Under the pieces are notes generated by a model. It did not search any database. It was not told where the DNA came from and saw only the letters and a program-made list of their open reading frames with translations. Shown piece by piece: positions 25,390 to 33,574 of a DNA stretch of 64,000 nt. Every line of letters begins with the position of its first letter. Within the stretch, counting starts at the first letter, position 1. Where the stretch lies: positions 30,869-94,868 of the forward strand of contig CANDBT010000016.1 of assembly GCA_947383005.1 (NCBI GenBank), in the 5' to 3' direction. The DNA comes from an uncultured bacterium (GTDB lineage Bacteria > Bacillota > Clostridia > Lachnospirales > Lachnospiraceae). The position numbers and the translations under genes were made by a program.

Positions 25390-26871
25390 TTACGCCGCCT
25401 TCGGTTTTTCTTCCCTGGGAGCAGCCGTTTCCGCTTTGGGTTTTTCCGGCTTTTTCCATGCATGCATAGCCAGAGCCAGGGCGATAACGCCGTAAGACAC
25501 AAATACGCGGAAATATTCGCCGATTACCGGATCGCCGAACAGTTCTTTGCCGGCTAACGGCGAAACGATAAACAAGGTATGGAACAGCACAATCCCCAGA
25601 AGCGCTTGTTTGTTGGTAGCCTTCTGTACGGATGCGCCGCCGACCAAAAGGGCAGCAATAGCGAATTGCCCGACCTGGGTATGGGCGCCATAGGTTGAGA
25701 TGGTCCCTACATTCTGCAGGAAAATCAATTGTCCCCAGCTTGCCAGTACCGTGGAGAAAATCATAGCGATAATACGTGTTTTATCAACATCAATACCGGC
25801 GGCGTTTGCGACTGTACGGCTTTGGCCTACCGTCCGCATATTTTGTCCCAGACGAGTTTTCATCAGGATATTATTAAAGATGCAGAGTGCGCCGATGCAG
25901 AGATAAGTCATCACAGGCAGGCGGACGACAATCAGTATATTATAGATTGCCGGTACGTAAGTCAGCCCGTAAATCATTGCCGCCAATGCAAGGTTGACGA
26001 GGGCCTTCATGGGAACAAAGGAATTTGGCCCGGAATCCTCGCCATCTTTTTGGGCACGCAGTTTCCATTTGATAAAACCGAAAGCCTGCCAGAGGGCAGT
26101 ACCCAGGCAGCCCAGTTCTACAGCCCACAATAGCAGCAGCCGGTCGGCGGATAAGAATTGTTCTACCGGTTTAATAAAGGTCAGTCCATAGATGGTCACC
26201 GCGGCTATAGCCTTGATTGCGGAAGATTTCCAGTCTACCGGCTGTTTTTTTGCCAATTTAAAAATGACTGAGCAGGCCAGGATAATCAGCGTCAAATAAA
26301 AGCCCAGTTCTACAATGGTCAGCATTGGCACTGTGTCTAACGCGTATTTTACCGTATCCTTTAAGTCTATGGTGTTTTTGACGCCTATGCCGGTGGGTAT
26401 CATCAAGGTTGAATTGTTCATTTTGATTACACCGCCGAAGATGAACAAAAATACTAACTGATAGATACCATCAGCGAAATATCCCAAAACCAGTCCGCCG
26501 ATCATTTCGTTACCCTTCATGTAGTTAAACAGTTTGCCGACCAAAAAACCAAAAAATACGGCGAAGGGAGTGGCCAGTGCGACGGTAAATAAAAATCCGG
26601 AGATACCGGTAAAGCCCCAGTAGGTAGTCAGAAAGATCGCCAACTGTGCCGCCATAGCGCCGATGACAATGCCAAAATTCAGTCCCATACCAGCGATAAC
26701 CGGGATAATCAGAGACAGTACGATGAAGGAGTTCCGGGCGATACGGGTGAATAATTCTGAAACGACAAAGGTCAGCGGTTGCTTGGAAAAATAGGTTGCC
26801 AGCACACAGAGAATGATGAACAGGAACACCACCATATTTTGAAACAGAAAATTGGATATTTTTTTATTCAC
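25390..26871 (-). CDS. ABC transporter permease, ribose/galactoside (BPD_transp_2) type
   Basis: A 493-residue permease with about twelve hydrophobic segments, longer than the usual ~330. It contains GLNFGIVIGAMAAQLAIFL near the start, the cytoplasmic coupling loop (VGQSRTVANAAGIDVDKTRI, about residues 350-369) and a Pro/Glu/Lys-rich tail. An extra soluble insert (about residues 215-290: KLAKKQPVDWKSS, RAQKDGEDSGPNS) accounts for the length. It overlaps the first permease by 8 nt, implying coupled translation and a heterodimeric channel. Substrate unknown; the partner binding protein is of the DUF3798 family. Confidence 0.82.
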   Translation of the reverse strand: MNKKISNFLFQNMVVFLFIILCVLATYFSKQPLTFVVSELFTRIARNSFIVLSLIIPVIAGMGLNFGIVIGAMAAQLAIFLTTYWGFTGISGFLFTVALATPFAVFFGFLVGKLFNYMKGNEMIGGLVLGYFADGIYQLVFLFIFGGVIKMNNSTLMIPTGIGVKNTIDLKDTVKYALDTVPMLTIVELGFYLTLIILACSVIFKLAKKQPVDWKSSAIKAIAAVTIYGLTFIKPVEQFLSADRLLLLWAVELGCLGTALWQAFGFIKWKLRAQKDGEDSGPNSFVPMKALVNLALAAMIYGLTYVPAIYNILIVVRLPVMTYLCIGALCIFNNILMKTRLGQNMRTVGQSRTVANAAGIDVDKTRIIAMIFSTVLASWGQLIFLQNVGTISTYGAHTQVGQFAIAALLVGGASVQKATNKQALLGIVLFHTLFIVSPLAGKELFGDPVIGEYFRVFVSYGVIALALAMHAWKKPEKPKAETAAPREEKPKAA

Positions 26872-27955
26872 GTCCGTTTCCTCCTTTCACCTGGCTCAGC
26901 GCGTAAATGATAATTCCGTTGGAGATAATCAGACGCGCGACCTCCGACAGGTTGCTCTCCGGGATAAACTGGTTAGCCACCGGAAGGCCCAGGGCCAGGA
27001 TTCCCTGGAATAAGAAAGTACCAATCAGCACATGGGGGATCCGTGCCCGTTTGGGGCTGGCCCCGCCGATTAATACGGCTGCCACAGAGGTGAAGCCCAT
27101 CATCATCGGGCCGTTGTATAACTGCATGAATCCAAAACCCTGGGCATAGACCAAAATACCGACGGCAGCCAGCACGGTGGAGAGGGTGGTCCCGATCAGG
27201 CGCATTTTATTCACATTGATTCCCGCCGCTTTGGCAAACATCGGGTTTGCCCCTGCCGCGCTCATGGCTATTCCCGTCTTGGAACGCATAAACAGCCATA
27301 CCAAAAAGCACATGAAGAAGAAGAAGAGCAAAAGACCCGTGGGAATAGTCAGGTTTCCGATATTGAAAGCCAACGTCTTGTTCATGACATTGCTGTAGGA
27401 GGAGGCTAGGGAAATGGTGTTTCTGAGGCCCTTTCCGGCATTTGGCCAGATGAGTTCGCCGTCGCTGAAGGGCAACAGCATCCACCACATATTCATAAAA
27501 GCAATGATGGAAAAGCCTACATAGGTGGTAACAGTCATCTCGGAGCCTTTTACCCGGTTGAGAAGTTGGCCATACAGATAGCCGATTACCGTGGCTAAGG
27601 CCACACCGATGAGGATAGCGACCAGTATGGCCACCCACATGGCAAATAAAGGATGGATAGCTACCAAAGCAGGTTTTTGTGCGATTTGAAGCTGAATGAC
27701 GATTAACCCGCCCAAAAGCCCGCCGACGATCCCCATAGAGATACCGAAATTCAATCCAATTCCACATTGTACGGCCGGTACCATGGCCAGGGCCAGGATG
27801 CCAAACATTCCCCACCGCCGGAGGCAGTCGCTTAAAAGCTGCATCAGATTCATGTGGAACCCGCCTGCCGCGGCTACCAGAAAAAGAAAGAATGATACAA
27901 TAATTACACGGGGCAGCCCGAATTTGGCTATCAAAGGTTTAAATGGATTACGCAT
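26864..27955 (-). CDS. ABC transporter permease, ribose/galactoside (BPD_transp_2) type
   Basis: About 363 residues starting at the ATG at 27955, chosen because GGGAGG (27964-27970, complement) lies 8 nt upstream; the frame is open to 28015 but without family sequence. About ten membrane spans. GIGLNFGISMGIVGGLLGGL matches the second permease, and AAGANPMFAKAAGINVNKMR is the coupling loop that contacts the ATPase. The start overlaps the ATPase stop by 8 nt and the end overlaps the second permease by 8 nt, a tightly coupled operon. It forms the membrane channel with its neighbour. Confidence 0.82.
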   Translation of the reverse strand: MRNPFKPLIAKFGLPRVIIVSFFLFLVAAAGGFHMNLMQLLSDCLRRWGMFGILALAMVPAVQCGIGLNFGISMGIVGGLLGGLIVIQLQIAQKPALVAIHPLFAMWVAILVAILIGVALATVIGYLYGQLLNRVKGSEMTVTTYVGFSIIAFMNMWWMLLPFSDGELIWPNAGKGLRNTISLASSYSNVMNKTLAFNIGNLTIPTGLLLFFFFMCFLVWLFMRSKTGIAMSAAGANPMFAKAAGINVNKMRLIGTTLSTVLAAVGILVYAQGFGFMQLYNGPMMMGFTSVAAVLIGGASPKRARIPHVLIGTFLFQGILALGLPVANQFIPESNLSEVARLIISNGIIIYALSQVKGGNGRE

Positions 27956-29561
27956 TTTCTTGTCCTCCCTTCCAGGCGCCGGACATGGCAAGACCGAAGG
28001 CGGCGTCTGAATCATCCGGCTTCAAAATACATGCCAGCTTGCCGTCGGAAATAATCGCGATGCGGTCGGAAACGGAACGGAGTTCCATCAGCTCCGAGGA
28101 CACAATGACTACGGTCATTCCCTGCTCGCGGTTGAGCTTTGCCAGATATTCCAATACCAGTTTTTTGGCGCCGATATCAATACCTCGCGTCGGTTCCGAG
28201 ACGAAAAGGACATCCGGTTCCAAAGTCAGCGCCCGGGCCAGGCATACCTTCTGCTGGTTGCCGCCGGAGAGGGCGCCTGCCGGTTGGCGGATTCCCGTGC
28301 AGCGGATATCGAGGGTCTTTACCATTTCCTCCGCGTGTTTTTGGGCTGCCGCCGCATCATAGAGGTTTATCCAGGCAAATTTTTTCAAGAATTTACCGTT
28401 GGTCTGCATGGCGGAAAAAATGATATTTTGTTCTATGCTTTCGTCCAGCAAAAGGCCCACGCCGCGTCGGTCCTCGGATACGAAAGCCACTTTGTGATCG
28501 AGCGCATCCCCCAATTTATCTAAATTTAGTGTCTGGCCGTTGATTTTAACTTGGCCTTCGGCTTTATAAAGTCCCATGATTCCGTTGGGAATGCCTAATT
28601 TGCCCTGTCCGGCCAGGCCGCCGATTCCAAAAATTTCGCCTTTTCGGATATCCAGGTCAATTCCTGTGACCTTTTCCCCAGGCATATCGACTTTATAGTT
28701 TCTAAGGCTGATGGCAATATCATCATCTTTGATCGTGCGGGTATCGGGGATACCATCATCAACCAGTTTTTCCATTTTCCGGCCGATCATCAGCTCGGCG
28801 ATTTCTACCACGTTGGTATCCTTGATTTCCTTTCTGGCGACGAATTCCCCGTCCCGCAGGATGGTCATGGAATCCGCTACAGCCATTACCTCGTCCAGAC
28901 GATGGGTAATGAAGATAATCGCGATTCCCTGCGAAGAAATTACACGCATGGCTTCCAAAAGCCGTTCGGCTTCCGATTCGGTAAGTACCGCTGTCGGTTC
29001 GTCAAAGACCAGGATTCGAATACCGGTTTTATCCAGTTCTCTGGCAATTTCGATAAACTGCATATAACCTACTGGCAGCCCGGCTATCTTGACATACTCT
29101 TCAATCTGCAGTCCGATTGTCTTTAATGCTTTTCTTGCATCACGCCGCATTTGCTTGAAATCCAATGATTCCATCGAACGTCCAAACAGACGGCTGGCCA
29201 GATTGGGCGTACTGATTTCACGGCCGACTTTGATGTTTTCCGTCACGGTAAATCCCGGAATTAACATAAATTCCTGATGTACCATACCAATTCCCATTTC
29301 CATAGCTTTTAGCGGGGTGTCAATCTGTACAGGTTCCCCATTTACCTCTACTGTCCCCTCAAAGCCGCCAGTACTATGGATAACTGGCATTCCGAAAAGA
29401 ATATTCATCAGCGTAGATTTGCCTGCGCCGTTTTCGCCCATCAGCGCATGGATCTCGCCGGGGCGGATGTGGAGCTTTACTCCTTTCAACACCCGGTTGC
29501 CATAATACTCTTTGGCAATGTTGTCCATTTTCAGGACATAGGTTTCCTTTGTCTTATCCAA
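27948..29561 (-). CDS. ABC transporter ATP-binding protein with two nucleotide-binding domains (RbsA/MglA type)
   Basis: A 537-residue tandem ATPase. Domain 1 has Walker A GENGAGKST and Walker B ILVFDEPTAVLTESEA; its signature loop is atypical (AGLPVGYMQFIEIAREL instead of LSxGQ). Domain 2 has GGLAGQGKLGIPNGI (degenerate Walker A, usual for the family), a canonical LSGGNQQK signature and VLFVSEPTRGIDIGAK. Such proteins power uptake through BPD_transp_2 permeases for ribose, galactose, nucleosides or similar ligands. It is the second gene of the operon, 240 nt after the binding-protein gene; that gap contains a strong hairpin likely to lower its expression relative to the binding protein. Confidence 0.88.
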   Translation of the reverse strand: MDKTKETYVLKMDNIAKEYYGNRVLKGVKLHIRPGEIHALMGENGAGKSTLMNILFGMPVIHSTGGFEGTVEVNGEPVQIDTPLKAMEMGIGMVHQEFMLIPGFTVTENIKVGREISTPNLASRLFGRSMESLDFKQMRRDARKALKTIGLQIEEYVKIAGLPVGYMQFIEIARELDKTGIRILVFDEPTAVLTESEAERLLEAMRVISSQGIAIIFITHRLDEVMAVADSMTILRDGEFVARKEIKDTNVVEIAELMIGRKMEKLVDDGIPDTRTIKDDDIAISLRNYKVDMPGEKVTGIDLDIRKGEIFGIGGLAGQGKLGIPNGIMGLYKAEGQVKINGQTLNLDKLGDALDHKVAFVSEDRRGVGLLLDESIEQNIIFSAMQTNGKFLKKFAWINLYDAAAAQKHAEEMVKTLDIRCTGIRQPAGALSGGNQQKVCLARALTLEPDVLFVSEPTRGIDIGAKKLVLEYLAKLNREQGMTVVIVSSELMELRSVSDRIAIISDGKLACILKPDDSDAAFGLAMSGAWKGGQENA

Positions 29562-29707
29562 GTCACCAACCTCTTTCTACACATATTTTTCGCAACTCAG
29601 CCATGTCCCATACCTTGTCGGAACATAAATCCACGCAAAAGCTGTTGAGACTTTTGAGTGAAAATTTAAAATTCTTGCTTATGGATCAGATGATGAACAT
29701 GCAGAAA

Positions 29708-29748
29708 GTTCTGCCAACTGATGTCCCAAAGACCCCTGTTGGCAGAAC
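29708..29748 (-). promoter_or_regulatory. Intercistronic hairpin between binding protein and ATPase genes
   Basis: GTTCTGCCAAC and GTTGGCAGAAC pair over 11 bp with a 19-nt loop. No T-run follows on the minus strand, so it is better read as an RNA-processing or stability element than a full terminator. Similar hairpins often keep the binding protein transcript in excess. Confidence 0.55.
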
Positions 29749-29801
29749 TCCAGATACCATCACATTATTTCGTTTTCAGATGTTTGTTTGTGAATTTCGG
29801 A

Positions 29802-31043
29802 TTACTCAAAAGTAACGAAGTCAGACATTACCAGGAAATGATTTTCTTTGGCATTGCCGTCATCATCTACATAGTAGTCAAGTGTCATCTTCGCGCCAGG
29901 AGTAAATTCTTCCGCACAAGCCTGGACGGTGTCGCGCAGAACCTGTTCGTCAAGGACAACGCCGTCGGTCTCGCCCTCCAGGACTTTCTTGGCATATTCA
30001 ACGCCGGCGCTGATAAACAGCATGTTGCAGGGTACGCCCCAGGTAGATACACGGCCGCCCATGCCGGCTTCGGTGACTTTGGCCTGCAGTTGTTCCATCA
30101 TGTAATCCACATCCGCCTCATGGCCAGCCATGTCGATATTCAAGGCAGCCGGGAATGCGTGGAACGGAGACGGGCAGCACTGTAAGGTATAGATAGCGCC
30201 GTTTTCAAATACGGAACGGATCAGCGGCTCCTGCATACCACAGTTGGTGGTGAAAAATACGGTATCTTTGCCATATTTTTCAATCTGGCGCGGCACATCC
30301 TCTAAGATAAACTGCTGTGCGCCGGTGATACCGGAATCGCCGGTCGGGTCGGGAGCGGTAACGTCTACCAATTCAATACCTTCCTCGGCACAGTATTTCT
30401 TCAGATTCTCGTGACGGGCTACAATCAGGGCATAACTCATATGGCGCGGGAAGGAATAGTGGATCATGGTCTTAGCGCCCTGCTTTTTCGCCTGGGGCGG
30501 GATCACGATGCCGCATCCTGGCTCGTCTACCTGCAGCACGATATCTGCTTTCGGGTTGATAACGCCTGGGTCTTCGCCGGGAGTACCTACGATAAAGATC
30601 ATGTCCGGGCGGGTTTCCCGTACTTTGTCGATAGCGGCTGCCGTGCCCGGAATAGCCTGGCACCAGATGATGGCTTTCACATCGGGGTCAGAGGCCATAG
30701 CGACGGTATTGGAAATAACCGTCTCCGTCTCGGTAGTAAAATTGTCCGGATACGTAGAAGTCACGATCATGTCGCCGTATTTTTCTTTCATCTTGTTGGC
30801 CTGCGTAATTTCCTCGTCACCCTGGGAAGCCGTACCGGTGATAATACCGATCTTGAAATTCCCTGCTGCTGCGGCAGGAGCTTCGGTTTCGGCAGAATCG
30901 CTCTCTGGGGTATCGGTATCCGCCGCCGCGGTGGTGGTAGATTCCGGTGCTGCGGTAGTTGCCGCCGGTTCAGCCCCACGGCAACCAGCCAGGGAAAACA
31001 TCATTGCTGTTGCCAGCGTCAAGCTAAGTAATCTTTTTTTCAT
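29802..31043 (-). CDS. DUF3798-family substrate-binding lipoprotein of ABC importer
   Basis: A 413-residue lipoprotein: signal peptide ending in the lipobox FSLAGC (Cys at about 21), then a ~45-residue Thr/Ala/Glu linker, then a periplasmic-binding-protein fold (FKIGIITGTASQGDEEITQA). I recognise the DUF3798 family from segments such as KAIIWCQAIPGTAAAIDKV, IHYSFPRHMSYALI and FTTNCGMQEPLIRSVFENGA. Members accompany ribose-type ABC importers; the ligand has not been established to my knowledge. AGGAGG on the minus strand precedes the ATG, and a good promoter lies at 31103-31132. First gene of the importer operon. Confidence 0.85.
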   Translation of the reverse strand: MKKRLLSLTLATAMMFSLAGCRGAEPAATTAAPESTTTAAADTDTPESDSAETEAPAAAAGNFKIGIITGTASQGDEEITQANKMKEKYGDMIVTSTYPDNFTTETETVISNTVAMASDPDVKAIIWCQAIPGTAAAIDKVRETRPDMIFIVGTPGEDPGVINPKADIVLQVDEPGCGIVIPPQAKKQGAKTMIHYSFPRHMSYALIVARHENLKKYCAEEGIELVDVTAPDPTGDSGITGAQQFILEDVPRQIEKYGKDTVFFTTNCGMQEPLIRSVFENGAIYTLQCCPSPFHAFPAALNIDMAGHEADVDYMMEQLQAKVTEAGMGGRVSTWGVPCNMLFISAGVEYAKKVLEGETDGVVLDEQVLRDTVQACAEEFTPGAKMTLDYYVDDDGNAKENHFLVMSDFVTFE

Positions 31044-31102
31044 TACTTGTCTCCTCCTTTTTTAAATGCTTTATCAGTGTTTTAGCAAGATAAAGTGTTT
31101 CG

Positions 31103-31132
31103 ATTATACCACAAGTTTCTATGATTTGTCCA
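31103..31132 (-). promoter_or_regulatory. Promoter of the DUF3798 ABC importer operon
   Basis: On the minus strand TGGACA (31127-31132) and TATAAT (31103-31108) are 18 bp apart. TG precedes the -10 box by one base, giving an extended -10. It lies about 60 nt before the lipoprotein start. Confidence 0.75.
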
Positions 31133-31197
31133 GCAACATTTTCATGATTAGATGGTGAAAAGTGACAATCTTGAAAAGAATTTGAAAAAAAATCTTA

Positions 31198-31749
31198 CTA
31201 AAGTGATGAAAATATTGTCCGGGCTAATGGGGCAAACAGACCAATCAAGGGATAGGTTATGCCTATGGCGCGCAAAAGCACGCTCCAGCGTTTGTCGTGT
31301 TTCTGCATAACCGGCACATAAAAGACAGTCGGATTTGCCGGCGAATAATACAGTTCCACCCTTTCTCCCTCTTTCACATAAGAGCGGCTAAACCCACTTG
31401 GGGATTTGACGTGATAAATGATTCCATCCACCTGGAATTCGTATTCGGGAAAGTAAGTTCGTTTATTCCCTTCTCCTATATGCAGGGTACGTCTGACAGA
31501 AACGACGGTAGCAATGGTCAAAACGGTCGCATCCCTCCGCTCTTGAAGCAGCCGATGTTGCATAGTCATGCCGATAGCAAAAAATATCAGGGGGAACAAG
31601 GTAAATCCCACATCGGCTATACGCTCTTCTCCGCCTCTGCCAGGCTGGCAGATGATGATTCCTGCAAATATCAAACACGACAAAGGCCAGCAAACAGCCA
31701 TAAACAGCCATCGTTTTAATGCGCGGTCATGATCAATATCATTTTTCAT
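31198..31749 (-). CDS. DUF3592-family membrane protein
   Basis: A 183-residue protein with two N-terminal membrane helices (LFMAVCWPLSCLIFAGIIIC and VGFTLFPLIFFAIGMTM) and one near the C-terminus. Between them is the DUF3592 core: ATVVSVRRTLHIGEG, YFPEYEFQVDGIIYHVKS and GERVELYYSPANPTVFYV. The family is of unknown function. It is 29 nt downstream of the next gene upstream (minus strand), with which it may be co-transcribed. Confidence 0.7.
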   Translation of the reverse strand: MKNDIDHDRALKRWLFMAVCWPLSCLIFAGIIICQPGRGGEERIADVGFTLFPLIFFAIGMTMQHRLLQERRDATVLTIATVVSVRRTLHIGEGNKRTYFPEYEFQVDGIIYHVKSPSGFSRSYVKEGERVELYYSPANPTVFYVPVMQKHDKRWSVLLRAIGITYPLIGLFAPLARTIFSSL

Positions 31750-31778
31750 ATCAGAGCCCCCCTGTGTTGTATGTATTA

Positions 31779-32336
31779 TTATGAGCTGATTGCGCTCAGC
31801 CGTGCGAAGATAGCTTCACGGTATTCGGCATGGTGCGGCATACCGCCTCCCAGCCCGCCGCGTTTTGGCAGCATGAGCTTTAGGGAACTGCCGTTTTTCA
31901 TGGTAATGACACAGTTCACAGAGCCCATCCATCCTTTTTTGATTTCGCATTTTTGAATCTGCGCTAAAGGGAAGCGAGTACCGATATCGCTTATGGGAAT
32001 GCAGGTGTGGATTTCTTCAATATCTGTTCCGTCTAATTCCGGAGATTCATTGAATTCGTAGAGATGTTTGTATACTTCGCATTCCGCGAGAATTAAGTAG
32101 TGTTGGGTGATGCTGATGTATACATCATATCTTGCGAATTTGCTCTTATTGATTTCCAGGGCAGCGCCGCTTGGGTTAGGGATAAGATTGTCTCCCTTGA
32201 GGGTACAGTTTCCGAAAACCTGCCGGATATGTGTTTCAATTCCGACGCCATGTATACCTGCTGTCAGCGATTCGCCGTCGGGAAGATATTTTTCCAAAGC
32301 CTGCGTCATAGTTTTTTCGTTAAAAATGCCGGACAT
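31779..32336 (-). CDS. Hypothetical soluble protein, possibly PH-like
   Basis: 185 residues from the ATG at 32336, which has AAGGAGG eight nt upstream; the frame extends seven codons further without a ribosome site. The sequence alternates short strands (DVYISITQHYLILAE, IQKCEIKKGWMGSVNCVITM, SLKLMLPKRGG) in a way that fits a PH-like beta-sandwich with a final helix (AEYREAIFARLSAI). No family is recognised with confidence. Followed by the DUF3592 gene. Confidence 0.55.
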   Translation of the reverse strand: MSGIFNEKTMTQALEKYLPDGESLTAGIHGVGIETHIRQVFGNCTLKGDNLIPNPSGAALEINKSKFARYDVYISITQHYLILAECEVYKHLYEFNESPELDGTDIEEIHTCIPISDIGTRFPLAQIQKCEIKKGWMGSVNCVITMKNGSSLKLMLPKRGGLGGGMPHHAEYREAIFARLSAISS

Positions 32337-32437
32337 AATGAAATCCTCCTTAGTCAATTTCCGATAAGTTAATAAGTTGTATTATACAATAATTGCTATT
32401 CAAAGTGAATAAAAATTTGCTGGTACCTGCGAACGCA

Positions 32438-32492
32438 CGATGCTTCTTGTCCGGCGTAGACGGGCAAGAAGATGCCCCGTCTGAACTGTTGC
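32438..32492. repeat. Truncated half-copy of the 151-bp MITE-like element
   Basis: CGATGCTTCTTG, CCGGCGTAGACGGGCAAGAA and CCCGTCTGAACTGTTGC match the reverse complement of the left third of the element at 20945 with few changes. The other end is missing. The remaining part of the 32337-32830 gap holds the promoter and tandem repeat listed separately. Confidence 0.7.
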
Positions 32493-32539
32493 GAAAATTG
32501 GAAAAATTTAGAAAAAATACATCAAAATACAGGCAAATA

Positions 32540-32548
32540 TGATATAAT
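32540..32548 (+). promoter_or_regulatory. Extended -10 promoter candidate for the cas operon
   Basis: TGATATAAT is an ideal extended -10 element. No good -35 lies 17 bp upstream, but the preceding ~40 bp are A/T-rich (UP-like). It is about 280 nt before cas6 and directly upstream of the 112-bp tandem repeat, which would become part of the transcript leader. Confidence 0.45.
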
Positions 32549-32565
32549 ATCTGAAACATTGTACC

Positions 32566-32789
32566 ATGTGCTCCGCACATGTTCCCTCCGGGGGATGCGC
32601 ACGGTTCGGTTTGGAATATTGTCCCGCTTTGCGAGACACCGAACCGGCGCAGGTATAATCTCTGTCGAGATTATATCATGTGCTCCGCACATGTTCCCTC
32701 CGGGGGATGCGCACGGTTCGGTTTGGTTTTTGTCCCGCTTCGCGAGACACCGAACCGGCGCAGGTATAATCTCTGTTGAGCTTATACCA
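32566..32789. repeat. Two tandem 112-bp palindromic repeat units upstream of cas6
   Basis: Units at 32566-32677 and 32678-32789 are nearly identical. Each begins ATGTGCTCCGCACATG (itself a palindrome), continues GGGGGATGCGCACGGTTCGG and ends with ACCGAACCGGCGCAGGTATA. Within each unit CGGTTCGGT pairs with ACCGAACCG, and the end forms a second hairpin (GGTATAATCTC with GAGATTATATC in the first unit). TATAAT-like boxes in each unit could also act as promoters. Confidence 0.8.
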
Positions 32790-32830
32790 TATTTCTACTA
32801 AAATCACCCAGGAAAAAGAGAGGATGCCGT

Positions 32831-33574
32831 ATGCTTGCGGAATTGAGGATGGAATTGGAGGCGGACAGCCCGGCATTGGGCTGTTATCAGTCTTCCAATA
32901 TGCAGGGGGTATTGATGGAGACCATAGACAGCGCTTATGCGGAAGACTTGCACAGACAGGGGCTTAACCCATATAGCCAATATATGATAGGTGGGCGGAC
33001 GAAAGAATGGGTAGTGAAAACTCTTACCAAGGAAGCATACCAATACATGATAAAGCCGCTGATGGAAGAGGATTTTTCCGGATTTACCATTGCAAAAAAG
33101 AATATCCAGGTAAAGATAAGCAAAAAGGAATTGAAAATTGTCAGAAAGCAGGAACTGATGGATGAATTTTACCGGGGAGGCAGTTGCCGGTATATCGATT
33201 TGGAGTTTTTGACGCCGACGGCGTTTAAAAGCAGAGGAAGGTATGTCATCATGCCGGATGTGAGATATATTTTCCAGAGCCTGATGAATAAATACAGCGC
33301 GTCATCCGATGAGTTGGAAATGTATGATGAAGAAACCTTAGAGCAGTTGGCGGGAAACAGCAGTATTGTCCGTTACCGGCTGCAAAGCGTTTTTTTCCCG
33401 TTGGAGGGAGTTAAGATTCCTTCTTTCAAAGGAGAGCTGACGATGAGAGTAGGCGGAAGCGAGACGATGGCCAGGTATGCCCGGCTGTTGGCAGGTTTTG
33501 GGGAATATTCGGGAATCGGGATAAAAACGGCGATGGGAATGGGAGGAATAAGGAGGAAAAATCATGACGGATAA
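32831..33574 (+). CDS. cas6: CRISPR pre-crRNA endoribonuclease Cas6
   Basis: A 247-residue RAMP-fold protein with the C-terminal glycine-rich loop of Cas6 (AGFGEYSGIGIKTAMGMGGI, the last ~25 residues) and YIDLEFLTPTAFKSRG in the second ferredoxin-like domain. His residues are sparse, so the catalytic residue is not obvious. It cuts the repeat RNA to leave an 8-nt 5' tag, here probably ACGGAAAC. It is the first gene of the operon and overlaps csm1 by 11 nt. The 112-bp tandem repeat lies directly upstream. Confidence 0.85.
   Translation: MLAELRMELEADSPALGCYQSSNMQGVLMETIDSAYAEDLHRQGLNPYSQYMIGGRTKEWVVKTLTKEAYQYMIKPLMEEDFSGFTIAKKNIQVKISKKELKIVRKQELMDEFYRGGSCRYIDLEFLTPTAFKSRGRYVIMPDVRYIFQSLMNKYSASSDELEMYDEETLEQLAGNSSIVRYRLQSVFFPLEGVKIPSFKGELTMRVGGSETMARYARLLAGFGEYSGIGIKTAMGMGGIRRKNHDG

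Noticed and set aside
27207-27815. 202-codon minus-strand ORF within the first permease
   Set aside because: It lies in a different frame of the same strand as the permease, has His/Arg-rich composition and no start signal.
29802-31065. Long plus-strand ORFs opposite the DUF3798 lipoprotein gene
   Set aside because: They are Ala/Val/Ser-rich antisense frames of a clear lipoprotein with signal peptide and promoter.
32472-32801. Plus-strand ORFs across the 112-bp tandem repeat
   Set aside because: The repeated peptide simply reflects the tandem DNA palindrome; no ribosome site or known family.
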